DNA from: Halomonas sp. QHL1 | Lineage (GTDB): Bacteria; Pseudomonadota; Gammaproteobacteria; Pseudomonadales; Halomonadaceae | Reading direction: 5' to 3' | Assembly (NCBI RefSeq): GCF_001882345.1 | Contig: NZ_MINL01000001.1 | Location: 2,007,705-2,071,704, forward strand | Length of the DNA stretch: 64,000 bases | Shown here: piece after piece, positions 45,220-54,359 of the stretch | Numbering within the stretch: the stretch's first letter is position 1 | Layout of the letters: every line of letters starts with the position of its first letter | Notes under the pieces: model-generated | What the model was told of the DNA's origin: nothing | The model's database searches: none | Seen by the model: the letters and a program-made list of their open reading frames with translations, nothing else | Position numbers and translations under genes: made by a program

Positions 45220-46245
45220 ATGAAAACCGTACGCTTTGTTGCTCCGATGGCAGCGATGATGGTGGGTGCTACGTTTGCCGGTCAGGTCGCGGCAGACGAG
45301 CTCAACCTTTACTCCGCGCGCCACTATGACTCTGACGAACGCCTCTACGATGCTTTCACCGAAGAGACAGGCATCGAAGTTAACATCCTTGAAGGTGACT
45401 CCGACCAGCTGATCGAGCGCATTCAGCGCGAAGGCGTGGCCAGCCCCGCAGACATCATGCTCACCGTCGATGCAGGCCGCCTATGGCGCGCAGAAGATGA
45501 AGGCATCTTCCAAAGCGTTGAGTCGGATGCTCTCAACGAGCTCCTGCCCGAATCCATGCGCCACCCTGAAGGCCTGTGGTTTGGCTTTAGCCAGCGCGCA
45601 CGGGCAATTTATTACAACCGCGAAAACTTCGACCCTAGCCAGATTACCAGCTACGAAGACCTTGCCGACCCGCAGTTTGAAGGCAAGGTGTGCATTCGCT
45701 CTTCCAACAACATTTACAACCAGTCGCTGCTCGCCGCGATGATCGAGCACCACGGTAAAGAGGGAGCCGAAGAGTGGGCCCAGGGCGTGGTCAATAATAT
45801 GGCGCGGGATCCGGAAGGTGGCGATACCGACCAGATTCTGGGCGCGGCCAGCGGCGAGTGTGACATCGCAGTGGCTAACCACTACTACTATGTGCGCCTG
45901 CTAAAATCCGACGACGATGCCGAACGTGAAGCGGCCCGCAAAGTGGGTATTATTTTCCCCAACCAGGATGACCGCGGTACCCACGTTAACGTTGGCGGTG
46001 CCGGTGTGGTAGAAGGTGCGCCTAACCGCGACAACGCCATCCGCTTCCTTGAATACCTCGCCTCAGACACTGCCCAGGAAATCTTTGCCTCTGGTAACAA
46101 CGAGTTCCCGGTAGTTGAAGGCATCAAGAAAGACCCGGTACTCGAATCCTGGGGCAACTTCAAAACGGATGACGTAAACATCAGCGTACTGGGTGAAAAC
46201 AACCCTGAAGCAATCCGCATTTTTGATCGCGTCGGCTGGCGTTAA
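45220..46245 (+). CDS. Ferric-iron periplasmic binding protein, FbpA-like
   Basis: A signal peptide (VAPMAAMMVGATFAGQVAA) precedes DELNLYSARHYDSDERLYDA, the usual start of FbpA/FutA proteins. The tandem tyrosines that clamp ferric iron are visible in IAVANHYYYVRLLKS. The protein captures Fe3+ in the periplasm and hands it to the FbpB/FbpC complex. The ATG at 45220 has AAGGA eight bases upstream; an in-frame ATG at 45211 overlaps that site. A strong terminator follows. Confidence 0.92.
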   Translation: MKTVRFVAPMAAMMVGATFAGQVAADELNLYSARHYDSDERLYDAFTEETGIEVNILEGDSDQLIERIQREGVASPADIMLTVDAGRLWRAEDEGIFQSVESDALNELLPESMRHPEGLWFGFSQRARAIYYNRENFDPSQITSYEDLADPQFEGKVCIRSSNNIYNQSLLAAMIEHHGKEGAEEWAQGVVNNMARDPEGGDTDQILGAASGECDIAVANHYYYVRLLKSDDDAEREAARKVGIIFPNQDDRGTHVNVGGAGVVEGAPNRDNAIRFLEYLASDTAQEIFASGNNEFPVVEGIKKDPVLESWGNFKTDDVNISVLGENNPEAIRIFDRVGWR

Positions 46246-46276
46246 GCCCTGCCCTAAACATCGCGTTTAACCCAAC

Positions 46277-46303
46277 CCCGCAGCCACTGGCTGCGGGTTT
46301 TTT
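46277..46303 (+). terminator. Rho-independent terminator after fbpA
   Basis: CCCGCAGCC-ACT-GGCTGCGGG is a perfect nine-base-pair stem followed by six T residues. It separates the iron gene from the convergent polA. Confidence 0.93.
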
Positions 46304-46331
46304 CGTTTAGGGCAATGATTACCCTGGGGCG

Positions 46332-49121
46332 TTAGTGGGCTTCATCCCAGTTGGCGCCACTTTCTGCCTCGACAATCAGCGGCACTTTTAGCTCCGCCGC
46401 GCCCTGCATGCGTTTTTGCACCTGCTCGATAAACGCTTCGACCTGCTTCTCGGCGACTTCAAACACCAGCTCATCGTGCACCTGCATCACCATCAGCGCG
46501 TCGAACTCGCCTTCCGCTAGCCACGCATCCACATCAATCATCGCCTGCTTGATGATATCGGCGGCGGTTCCCTGCATCGGCGCGTTTATCGCGGTGCGCT
46601 CAGCGCCTTGGCGGCGGTTACGGTTTTGCGACTGAATTTCCGGTAAGTAAAGACGCCGACCCAGGACGGTCTCGACAAAGCCATCCTCTGCGGCTTGGGT
46701 GCGAATACGGTCCATGTAGCGGGCAACGCCGGGGTAACGGTCAAAGTAGCGATCAATATAGGTTTGTGCCTGATTGCGATCAATGTGCAGCTGACGCGAC
46801 AGCCCCCAGGCACTCATGCCGTAAATCAAACCGAAGTTGATCGCTTTGGCACTGCGACGCTGGTCGCCAGAAACCTTCTCAAGGGAGGTACCGAAGACTT
46901 CTGCCGCCGTGGCGGTGTGGATATCACGCCCTTCGGCAAAGGCTTCCAGCAGCCCTTTATCTTCGGAAAGATGCGCCATAATTCGCAGCTCGATCTGCGA
47001 ATAGTCGGCGGCGACAATGCGGTAGCCAGGGCGGGCAATAAATGCCTGACGAATTTTGCGCCCCTCTTCGGTACGAATGGGGATGTTCTGTAAGTTTGGG
47101 TCCGACGACGACAGCCGCCCGGTGGCGGTGACCGCCTGGTGGTAGCTGGTGTGTACCCGGCCAGTGGCTTTATTGAGCAGCCGTGGCAGTTTATCGGTAT
47201 AGGTGGACTTCAGCTTGGCCAGCCCCCGGTGCTGCATAATCACCTTGGGCAGCGGGTAGTCCAGCGCCAGCTCTTCCAGCACGCCTTCGGCGGTAGAGGG
47301 TGCGCCTTTAGGGGTTTTCTTGAGCACCGGGATTTTCTGCTCTTCAAACAGAATCTGCCCTAGCTGCTTGGGTGAGCCGAGATTAAATTCGCGCCCGGCC
47401 AGTTCAAACGCCTCGCGCTCTAATTCACCAATCCGCTGCTCTAGCTGCTGGCTCTGTTTGTGCAGTAGTTCGGCATCTACCGCGACCCCGTTGCGCTCAA
47501 TGCGCGAGAGCACTTTGATCAGTGGCAGCTCGATATGATCCAGCACTTCCGCTAGGCGCCCTTCGTTTTCGACCTGGGGGCGAAGCGTTTGCTGCAGCCG
47601 CAGGGTGATATCAACATCTTCGCAGGCGTATGGCGCCGCTTGCTCCAGGGCAATCTGATTAAACGTAAGTTGCTTCGCACCCTTACCGGCAATCTCTTCA
47701 AATGAAATGGTTTTTTCGCCCAGATACTTGAGCGCTAGCGAATCCATATCATGCCGCGTGGCGGTAGAATTGAGCACATAGGACGCCAGCATGGTGTCAG
47801 CAAAAGGGCCTGCCACAGAAATCGCATAGTTGGCCAGCACCGAAATATCGTATTTAAGGTTTTGGCCAATCTTGGTTTTTTTCGGGTCTTCCAGCAGCGG
47901 CTTTAGCGCCGCCAGCACCGTTTTGCGGTCAAGCTGCTGTGGTGCATCCAAATAGTCATGAGCAAGCGGAATATAGGCCGCCTCCCCCGCCTCCAGCGCC
48001 AAGCCAACGCCGACTATTTCCGCATCCATACAGTTGAGGCTGGTGGTTTCCAAATCAAAGCAGAAGCGCTCGGCACTGTGCAGCCGCTCCAGCCAGCGCT
48101 CGAAGTCTGCCTGTTCGAGGATGACCTGATCTTCACGAACAGACACTGGCCCAGAAGCACTCGATTCCTCAGACTCGTTTACTGCTTCCTCAGCACTAGT
48201 GGGCGCGGGCTCGCCACCTTTAACGTTATCCACGCCTTCGTCTTTGTCTTCCAGCAGCTCACCCAGCCACTGGCGGAACTCCATCTCTTTGTACAAGGTA
48301 ACAAGCGCTTCGCGATCTGGATGAGCGATATCCAAATCATCCAAGCCCACCGGCAGATCGCAATCGACTTTGATGGTGGCCAACTGATAGGAGAGAAACG
48401 CCTGATCGCGGTGCTCTTCAAGCTTCTTGGACAGGGTTTTCGCGCCGCGGAAAGTGAGCGTTTTTACTCGCTCTAAATCGCCATAAATGGCCTCCAGCCC
48501 GCCGCCCATACCTTGCAGCAGGCCAATGGCGGTTTTTTCACCCACGCCGGGCACGCCGGGAATGTTATCGACCTTGTCGCCCATTAGAGCGAGAAAATCG
48601 ATAATCAGCGCAGGTGGCAGGCCGAATTTTTCTTCCACGCCCGCCTCGTCCAGGGTTTCATCCTTCATGGTGTTGACCAGCGTGATATGAGCATTGACCA
48701 GCTGCGCCATATCTTTATCGCCGGTGGAGATCACCGCGTCGCGCCCCGCCTGGGTAGCATGATGCGCCAGCGTGCCAATCACATCGTCCGCCTCGACGCC
48801 TTCAATACACAGCAGCGGGAGGCCCAGCGCCTTCACGCAGGCGTGCAGCGGCGCGATCTGGCTGCGCAGATCATCAGGCATCGGCGGGCGGTGCGCTTTA
48901 TAGTCGCTGTACATCTCATCGCGGAACGTTTTGCCCGGCGCATCAAACACCACGGCCATGGGGCTTTCAGGGTAATCCTTGATCAGCCGCTTGAGCATGT
49001 TCAACACGCCTTTCACCGCGCCCGTCGGCTGACCATTGGAGGTCGTCAGCGGCGGCAGCGCATGAAAGGCACGGTAAAGATAGGAAGAGCCATCGACGAG
49101 GACGATCGGAGCGCGAGCCAT
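46332..49121 (-). CDS. polA: DNA polymerase I
   Basis: This is a repair and Okazaki-fragment polymerase of about 929 residues. The N-terminal 5'-3' exonuclease domain begins IVLVDGSSYLYRAFHALPPL and includes GDKVDNIPGVPGVGEKTA. The 3'-5' proofreading domain keeps its acidic motif (RFCFDLETTSLNCMDAE). The polymerase domain has ATGRLSSSDPNLQNIPIRT, VAADYSQIELRIMAHLSED and the final QVHDELVFEV catalytic segment. A low-complexity linker rich in Glu and Ser separates the first two domains. The ATG at 49121 is preferred over a TTG two codons upstream. Confidence 0.97.
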   Translation of the reverse strand: MARAPIVLVDGSSYLYRAFHALPPLTTSNGQPTGAVKGVLNMLKRLIKDYPESPMAVVFDAPGKTFRDEMYSDYKAHRPPMPDDLRSQIAPLHACVKALGLPLLCIEGVEADDVIGTLAHHATQAGRDAVISTGDKDMAQLVNAHITLVNTMKDETLDEAGVEEKFGLPPALIIDFLALMGDKVDNIPGVPGVGEKTAIGLLQGMGGGLEAIYGDLERVKTLTFRGAKTLSKKLEEHRDQAFLSYQLATIKVDCDLPVGLDDLDIAHPDREALVTLYKEMEFRQWLGELLEDKDEGVDNVKGGEPAPTSAEEAVNESEESSASGPVSVREDQVILEQADFERWLERLHSAERFCFDLETTSLNCMDAEIVGVGLALEAGEAAYIPLAHDYLDAPQQLDRKTVLAALKPLLEDPKKTKIGQNLKYDISVLANYAISVAGPFADTMLASYVLNSTATRHDMDSLALKYLGEKTISFEEIAGKGAKQLTFNQIALEQAAPYACEDVDITLRLQQTLRPQVENEGRLAEVLDHIELPLIKVLSRIERNGVAVDAELLHKQSQQLEQRIGELEREAFELAGREFNLGSPKQLGQILFEEQKIPVLKKTPKGAPSTAEGVLEELALDYPLPKVIMQHRGLAKLKSTYTDKLPRLLNKATGRVHTSYHQAVTATGRLSSSDPNLQNIPIRTEEGRKIRQAFIARPGYRIVAADYSQIELRIMAHLSEDKGLLEAFAEGRDIHTATAAEVFGTSLEKVSGDQRRSAKAINFGLIYGMSAWGLSRQLHIDRNQAQTYIDRYFDRYPGVARYMDRIRTQAAEDGFVETVLGRRLYLPEIQSQNRNRRQGAERTAINAPMQGTAADIIKQAMIDVDAWLAEGEFDALMVMQVHDELVFEVAEKQVEAFIEQVQKRMQGAAELKVPLIVEAESGANWDEAH

Positions 49122-49303
49122 AACCAAGTTCCATTGTTAAATAAGATTGCTTAAAAAAATAACTGCTAATAAGAGTGAATCATATGATACGCGTTGCGCA
49201 GGCAGCCTGCAGAGCCAAACTCGACTCTCTTATCACGACAACGCTGCCAACTGAGCGACCAAGCCGCTACAATAATGGGCTTAGCAACCTGGGCGAGACT
49301 CTC

Positions 49304-50263
49304 ATGGCTGTATTTACTCCGCTTAGCGACGCACAGGTCGCCGCGTTTTTAGAAAAATTTGATGTGGGCAGTTTTGTTTCTCTTCAGGGCGTCGCGAACG
49401 GCACCGAGAATTCAACATTTTTTGTGACCACTGACCGCCGCGAGCTGGTGTTAACCCTGTTCGAACAGGGTGAGCACGCAGAGCTGCCGTTCTTTGTTGA
49501 GCTGTTGGACTATTTAGACGAACACCGCCTGCCGGTGCCCGGCACGATTCACGACCGCGAAGGTATCGCGCTGCATAGTCTAGTGGGCAAACCGGCGCTG
49601 CTATTTCCGCGCCTGCCTGGCCGCCATCCGCAAGCGCCCAATTTAGCCCAGTGCCACGCCCTTGGCGACACTTTGGGCCGCCTGCACGTGGTATCGAAGC
49701 GCTTTCCCGGCCACCGCCCGAATCCACGGGACCTCAACTGGCTGCACGTGATGCACCACAAGGTGTTGAGCTACCTAAGCCCCGCCGATCAAACGCTGAT
49801 GAAGGACGAAGTCGACGATTTCGAAAGCGCCTTCAGCCAGCACGATGAGTTGCCCCAGGGTGCCCTGCACGGTGATCTGTTTCGCGACAACACCCTGTTC
49901 GAGGGTGACCAGCTTGGCGGGATTATCGACTTTTATAATGGCTGCACCGGCGATCTACTGTTTGATCTGGCGATTGTGATCAATGACTGGGCCTCTAACG
50001 ACGATGGCACGCTCAATGCCGAGCGCTATAGCGCGCTGTTGAGCGCCTACCAGGCGCGCCGACCGTTAACGGCGGATGAGCGGGAACTGTGGCCGACCAT
50101 GCTGCGCATGACCGCGCTGCGCTACTGGCTGTCACGCCTGCTGGTGGTCTATGTTGATCCACCGGCCCACGATTTGACGCCCCACGACCCCGAACGTTTT
50201 CGAACCATATTAACTGCGCGCATTGCCCACGGTGCATTGCCGCTACCCGAGGTTTCTGCATGA
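49304..50263 (+). CDS. thrB: Homoserine kinase, Pseudomonas type (APH fold)
   Basis: This enzyme phosphorylates homoserine on the way to threonine. Unlike the E. coli GHMP-type enzyme, this 319-residue form has an aminoglycoside-phosphotransferase fold: SFVSLQGVANGTENSTFFV (nucleotide loop), the catalytic ALHGDLFRDNTLFEGDQLGG and the metal-binding IIDFYNGCTGDLLFDLAIVI. The ATG at 49304 starts the conserved MAVFTPLSDAQVAAFLEKFD; the longer frame from 49175 is not conserved-looking. The stop overlaps the speA start by 4 bases. Confidence 0.92.
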   Translation: MAVFTPLSDAQVAAFLEKFDVGSFVSLQGVANGTENSTFFVTTDRRELVLTLFEQGEHAELPFFVELLDYLDEHRLPVPGTIHDREGIALHSLVGKPALLFPRLPGRHPQAPNLAQCHALGDTLGRLHVVSKRFPGHRPNPRDLNWLHVMHHKVLSYLSPADQTLMKDEVDDFESAFSQHDELPQGALHGDLFRDNTLFEGDQLGGIIDFYNGCTGDLLFDLAIVINDWASNDDGTLNAERYSALLSAYQARRPLTADERELWPTMLRMTALRYWLSRLLVVYVDPPAHDLTPHDPERFRTILTARIAHGALPLPEVSA

Positions 50264-52176
50264 GTGTGATGGCGACGACTAGCCCTGCCCTTCGCGCACG
50301 GCGCACCTGGAATATCGATCAATGGGGCAGCGGCTACTTCGACGTGGATGACCAGGGCCAAGCCCTGGTTCGGCCCCTCGGTAGTGATGCGGAAGGCCCA
50401 GCGCTACCGCTTAGCGGACTGGTTCGCCAACTTCAGAGTGCCGGGCTGCGTCTACCGGTGCTGGTGCGCTTTAGCGATATTCTCCACGATCGGGTTGAAC
50501 AGCTGTGCGGCGCTTTTGATGCCGCCATGAGCGACTGCGACTACCAGGGCGGCTACACCGCTGTTTATCCGATTAAAGTGAACCAGCAACGTCGTGTCGT
50601 TGAAGAAATTCTGGCCACCGCCGAGCGCGGCAACGGCCGCGTGGGGCTGGAAGCGGGCAGCAAGCCGGAGCTGCTGGCAGTGCTGGCGCTTTCCGACGGC
50701 GGCTCTTCGTTGATTGTCTGTAATGGCTACAAAGACCGCGAGTATGTGCGCTTGGCACTGCTGGGTGAAAAACTCGGCCATAAGGTCTATTTGGTGGTCG
50801 AAAAACTCTCCGAGCTTCAGATGATTTTGGAAGAGGCTCGCGAACTAGACGTTACCCCGCGTATTGGCCTGCGCGCCCGCCTTGCCTCGGTGGGTAAAGG
50901 CAAGTGGCAGAATACCGGCGGCGAGAAGTCTAAGTTTGGTCTCACCGCCAGTCAGATTCTTGAGGTGGTAGAGACCCTTCGCCGTGAAGACGCGCTGGAA
51001 AGTCTGCAATTGGTACACTTCCACCTGGGCTCGCAGATCGCCAATATTCGCGATATTCAGCGCGGCCTGCGCGAGTGCGCACGCTTCTACCAGAACCTGA
51101 TGCAACTGGGTGCGCCCATCGACACAGTGGACGTAGGCGGCGGCCTGGGCATCGACTACGAAGGCACTCGCTCGCGCAGTTTCTGTTCGGCCAACTACTC
51201 GATGCGTGAATACGCCCGTAACGTGGTCAGCGCCTTTGCCCAGCTGTGCCAAGAGGCAAACCTGCCGCAGCCTCATCTCATCAGCGAATCAGGTCGCGCG
51301 CTGACCGCCCACCACGCGGTACTGATCACCAACGTGATTGGCGAAGAGCGTATTGATCACACCCCGCCGGAACGACACGTCCAAGAGGATACTCAAGTTG
51401 AGTTACTGTGGCGTGTGTTTGAGCAACTCGCCACCGCCCAAGAGCCGCGCATGCTAGTAGAAGCGTGGCACGATCTGATTCAAGCGGTTAGCGAGCTGCA
51501 GGAACGTTTTGTGATGGGCTTGAGTGATATTACCGCCCGCGCTGAAGGCGAGCGGGTGTATATGGCCGCCTGCGCGCGGCTGCGCACCCAGCTGGATACC
51601 CGTAACCGTGCCCACCGTGAGATTTTGGACGAGTTAGCGGAGAAGCTAGCCGATAAGCTTTTCGTCAACTTCTCGCTGTTCCAATCGGTGCCTGACGTTT
51701 GGGGCATTGAGCAGATCTTCCCGGTGCTGCCCCTTAGCGGGCTGGATCAAGCGCCCACCCGGCGGGCGGTGATTCAGGACATCACCTGCGACTCCGACGG
51801 CCGCATCGACAGCTACGTCGACGGCCAGGGTGTAGAGAGTACTCTGCCACTGCCCGAGTGGGCATCCGACGACGAGCGCTGGTTAGGCTTCTTCCTGGTG
51901 GGCGCCTATCAGGAAATTCTTGGCGATCTGCACAACCTGTTCGGCGACACCGACTCCGTGGACGCTGCGCTTAATGCGGACGGCGAGTGGTCGCTATCGA
52001 ACCCGCTGGCAGGGGACTCGGTGGCCCAAGTGCTTGCCTACGTCAACTTCAATGCCAATGTGCTCAAGCAAAAGCTCACCGACCAATTGGCGGCAAGCGG
52101 CTTTACTGCCGACGAGCAGGCACGCTTTGCAGCAAGCTTAAGCGAAGGGCTGGAAGGCTATACCTATCTTGAGTAA
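50260..52176 (+). CDS. speA: Biosynthetic arginine decarboxylase
   Basis: SpeA makes agmatine from arginine for putrescine and spermidine synthesis. The 638-residue protein is a PLP-dependent fold-type III enzyme: the Lys in GGYTAVYPIKVNQQRRVVEE (about Lys106) should hold PLP, and QLVHFHLGSQIANIRDIQRG, VDVGGGLGIDYEGTRSRS and HLISESGRALTAHHAVLITN are family blocks. It is translationally coupled to thrB (ATGA overlap), an unusual pairing with no direct metabolic link. A 14-base-pair terminator hairpin follows. Confidence 0.95.
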   Translation: MSVMATTSPALRARRTWNIDQWGSGYFDVDDQGQALVRPLGSDAEGPALPLSGLVRQLQSAGLRLPVLVRFSDILHDRVEQLCGAFDAAMSDCDYQGGYTAVYPIKVNQQRRVVEEILATAERGNGRVGLEAGSKPELLAVLALSDGGSSLIVCNGYKDREYVRLALLGEKLGHKVYLVVEKLSELQMILEEARELDVTPRIGLRARLASVGKGKWQNTGGEKSKFGLTASQILEVVETLRREDALESLQLVHFHLGSQIANIRDIQRGLRECARFYQNLMQLGAPIDTVDVGGGLGIDYEGTRSRSFCSANYSMREYARNVVSAFAQLCQEANLPQPHLISESGRALTAHHAVLITNVIGEERIDHTPPERHVQEDTQVELLWRVFEQLATAQEPRMLVEAWHDLIQAVSELQERFVMGLSDITARAEGERVYMAACARLRTQLDTRNRAHREILDELAEKLADKLFVNFSLFQSVPDVWGIEQIFPVLPLSGLDQAPTRRAVIQDITCDSDGRIDSYVDGQGVESTLPLPEWASDDERWLGFFLVGAYQEILGDLHNLFGDTDSVDAALNADGEWSLSNPLAGDSVAQVLAYVNFNANVLKQKLTDQLAASGFTADEQARFAASLSEGLEGYTYLE

Positions 52177-52224
52177 CGAGGCTGAACGCTTGGCCTTGAA
52201 GAGAATGTTTTGGTAGCTCTAAAC

Positions 52225-52260
52225 AAGAAACGCCACCCTGATTGCGGGGTGGCGTTTCTT
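52225..52260. terminator. Strong bidirectional terminator between speA and the FAH-family gene
   Basis: A perfect 14-base-pair stem AAGAAACGCCACCC / GGGTGGCGTTTCTT encloses an eight-base loop. It serves both convergent transcripts. Confidence 0.92.
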
Positions 52261-52312
52261 CGTTATCCAGTGCTGTCATCCAACACTGTCCAGCCACCCT
52301 CTGCTCTTTACG

Positions 52313-52978
52313 CTACTCGACTACGCTGGTTTCGACTTCCAAACCACCGGTCAAGGTTAAGCGTAGCGATGAGCCACGCACTAACGCACCCACACCTGCT
52401 GGCGTTCCTGTCAAAATCACATCGCCCGGCTCTAAGGTAAAGTGGCGGCTCATTTCTGCCACCAGCGTAGGTACAGCAAAGATCATATCGGAACCTTCTC
52501 CGTGCTGAACCTCTTCACCGTTGATCTCAAGGGTAAATGCCAGCGCGTTCCAGTTGGGCACACGGCTTAACGGCAGAAATGACGAAAGTGGGCAAGCACC
52601 ATCAAAAGCTTTGGCAATTTCCCAGGGGTGCCCCTTCTCTTTTAGCTTCATCTGTACATCACGAAGCGTTAAATCCATCGCCAAACCGATACCGGCAATC
52701 GCTCGCTCGGCTTCATCCAGGGTGGCGTGGGTTAAGGTTTCACCCACTAACAACGCAAGCTCAACTTCATAATGCACATCGCCGCGTGAAAATGGCGGAT
52801 CCAACGGTTTGGTTAGATCCACAACGCTGGTCGCTGGTTTAATAAACAGCAGCGGCTCTGTGGGAACCGGATTATCTAACTCTTTCGCATGGTCGGCATA
52901 ATTACGGCCGATGCAGACAACCTTGCCCAGCGGGTGGGGAAACTCCTGGCCATCGGTAAACTGTGGAACAAAACGCAT
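52313..52978 (-). CDS. Fumarylacetoacetate hydrolase-family protein
   Basis: This is a single-domain FAH protein of about 221 residues. It has KVVCIGRNYADHAKELDNPV, FIKPATSVVDL, the metal-binding VHYEVELALLVGETL (Glu pair), IGLAMDLTLRDVQ (Asp) and PGDVILTGTPAGVGAL. Family members hydrolyse or decarboxylate 2,4-dioxo acids, for example oxaloacetate or acylpyruvates; the real substrate is open, with the YcgM/FAHD1 group closest. The ATG at 52978 has GGAG ten bases upstream and starts the conserved sequence, so the ATG at 52999 is rejected. Confidence 0.92.
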   Translation of the reverse strand: MRFVPQFTDGQEFPHPLGKVVCIGRNYADHAKELDNPVPTEPLLFIKPATSVVDLTKPLDPPFSRGDVHYEVELALLVGETLTHATLDEAERAIAGIGLAMDLTLRDVQMKLKEKGHPWEIAKAFDGACPLSSFLPLSRVPNWNALAFTLEINGEEVQHGEGSDMIFAVPTLVAEMSRHFTLEPGDVILTGTPAGVGALVRGSSLRLTLTGGLEVETSVVE

Positions 52979-53095
52979 GGCGGGTATTCTCCTTCTCATT
53001 ATGCGTGCCGCATTCGCAACGACAGGCGCAACAGTTTACCCCACCTATACCAAGGTTCCACTCCCTTGGGCCATGAATTTGTTTCCCACTTCACC

Positions 53096-54094
53096 CTAGC
53101 GATATTGCTGCGCCGGTTGGTCGGGGCTATGAGCCAAGAAATCAGGCCGTTGTTTAGCCGCTGCGTAAGGTGCTTCGCAACGATTATCCTGGCGGTTAAA
53201 TACAAAGAACACGTTGCTACGCGGGTCAGGCGAAAGGTTCGCATTCGAAGCATGCAGCGTATTGCAATCAAATAGCAGCAAACCGCCCGCCTTGCCTTTT
53301 GGAGCTTCAATACCGTGTTCAGCTACTAGCTCGGTAAGCGCCTCTGGGCTTGGTACACCCACCTCTTGCGCTTTCAGCGAGCTTTTATGGTTATCCTCCG
53401 GTGTTTCCCCCAGGCATGGCACAAACTTTTTGTGAGAACCAGGAATCAACATTAACGGGCCGTTGAACTCATGGTTGTCGGTCAGGATCAGCGATGCGCT
53501 TACCGCGTGCATCGCTGGCATGCCATCCTCCGCGTGCCATGTCTCAAAATCGGAATGCCAGTTAAAGCCCTTACCGGCAAACCCAGGCTTGTAGTTAATC
53601 CGCGACTGATGCACGTAAGGATCATCGCCAATGATTTGACGAGCAGCGCCCGCTACACGCTCATCGCTAGCCAGTTTGCCCAAGCGCTCCGAGAGGAAGT
53701 GCACTGCAAAAAGCGAACGGATTTCCTGGCTCTCTGGCTCAGTCACGCTGAAGTCTTTATTGAGATACTCATCATTGCTCATCAACGCCTTCATTTCCTG
53801 ACGCAGCTCATCAAGCTCTGTGCCTTCAATGAGGTTGGGAATAAACAGAAATCCTTTGCGTTCAAACTCATCAAGCTGCGCTTGGCTTAACGGGCCGGAA
53901 AGTTGACGGCCTTTGACAACCGCATCTTGGCGCGGCAGCCAGGTTGTCTCTGGGGTAGCGCTTAAGCGCGAGGGATAGGTATCGTGTACCTCGGCGCGCT
54001 GAGCCTGAGTGCTGCGAACGTTAGGTGTATCGGCCATTTCGCTATATTGCTTATGGGCGGTTACAGAATTTAGCGGTGTGCTTTTGACTGTCAT
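53096..54094 (-). CDS. ectD: Ectoine hydroxylase
   Basis: EctD converts the osmolyte ectoine to 5-hydroxyectoine using oxygen, iron(II) and 2-oxoglutarate. The signature GFNWHSDFETWHAEDGMPAM is present. The iron ligands are His180 and Asp182, with His281 in LLLFDCNTLHASNANLS. The 332-residue length matches the Halomonas enzyme. AAGGAG lies eight bases before the ATG. ectABC is not in the window, so this copy stands apart from the ectoine synthesis genes. A duplicated AT-rich element lies in its promoter region. Confidence 0.97.
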   Translation of the reverse strand: MTVKSTPLNSVTAHKQYSEMADTPNVRSTQAQRAEVHDTYPSRLSATPETTWLPRQDAVVKGRQLSGPLSQAQLDEFERKGFLFIPNLIEGTELDELRQEMKALMSNDEYLNKDFSVTEPESQEIRSLFAVHFLSERLGKLASDERVAGAARQIIGDDPYVHQSRINYKPGFAGKGFNWHSDFETWHAEDGMPAMHAVSASLILTDNHEFNGPLMLIPGSHKKFVPCLGETPEDNHKSSLKAQEVGVPSPEALTELVAEHGIEAPKGKAGGLLLFDCNTLHASNANLSPDPRSNVFFVFNRQDNRCEAPYAAAKQRPDFLAHSPDQPAQQYR

Positions 54095-54142
54095 CTAATC
54101 CACTCCTTGTATGATTAGGTTTCAGATCGAACATATTGCACG

Positions 54143-54172
54143 TATAAATAATAGCGTACATATAAATAATAG
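54143..54172. repeat. Duplicated 12-bp AT-rich element upstream of ectD
   Basis: TATAAATAATAG occurs at 54143-54154 and again at 54161-54172, an 18-bp period. On the ectD strand it reads CTATTATTTATA, which could give overlapping -10 elements about 50-80 bases before the ectD start. It may reflect duplicated promoters or a regulator site. Confidence 0.55.
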
Positions 54173-54359
54173 AGCACGGTTCAAACGTCGTGCAGGGAGT
54201 AGCCTAGACCACTAAAATTTCCCCGCAAGGAATGATTAACCATTTGATAACGTAGGTTACGTGAAAAAAATTGAACGGTAACTATTATAACTTGGGTTAA
54301 CTAAAACCTAACTTACTTATCAATCAGCCAATTTCTCACCCAAACATCTGCCTGAAAAA

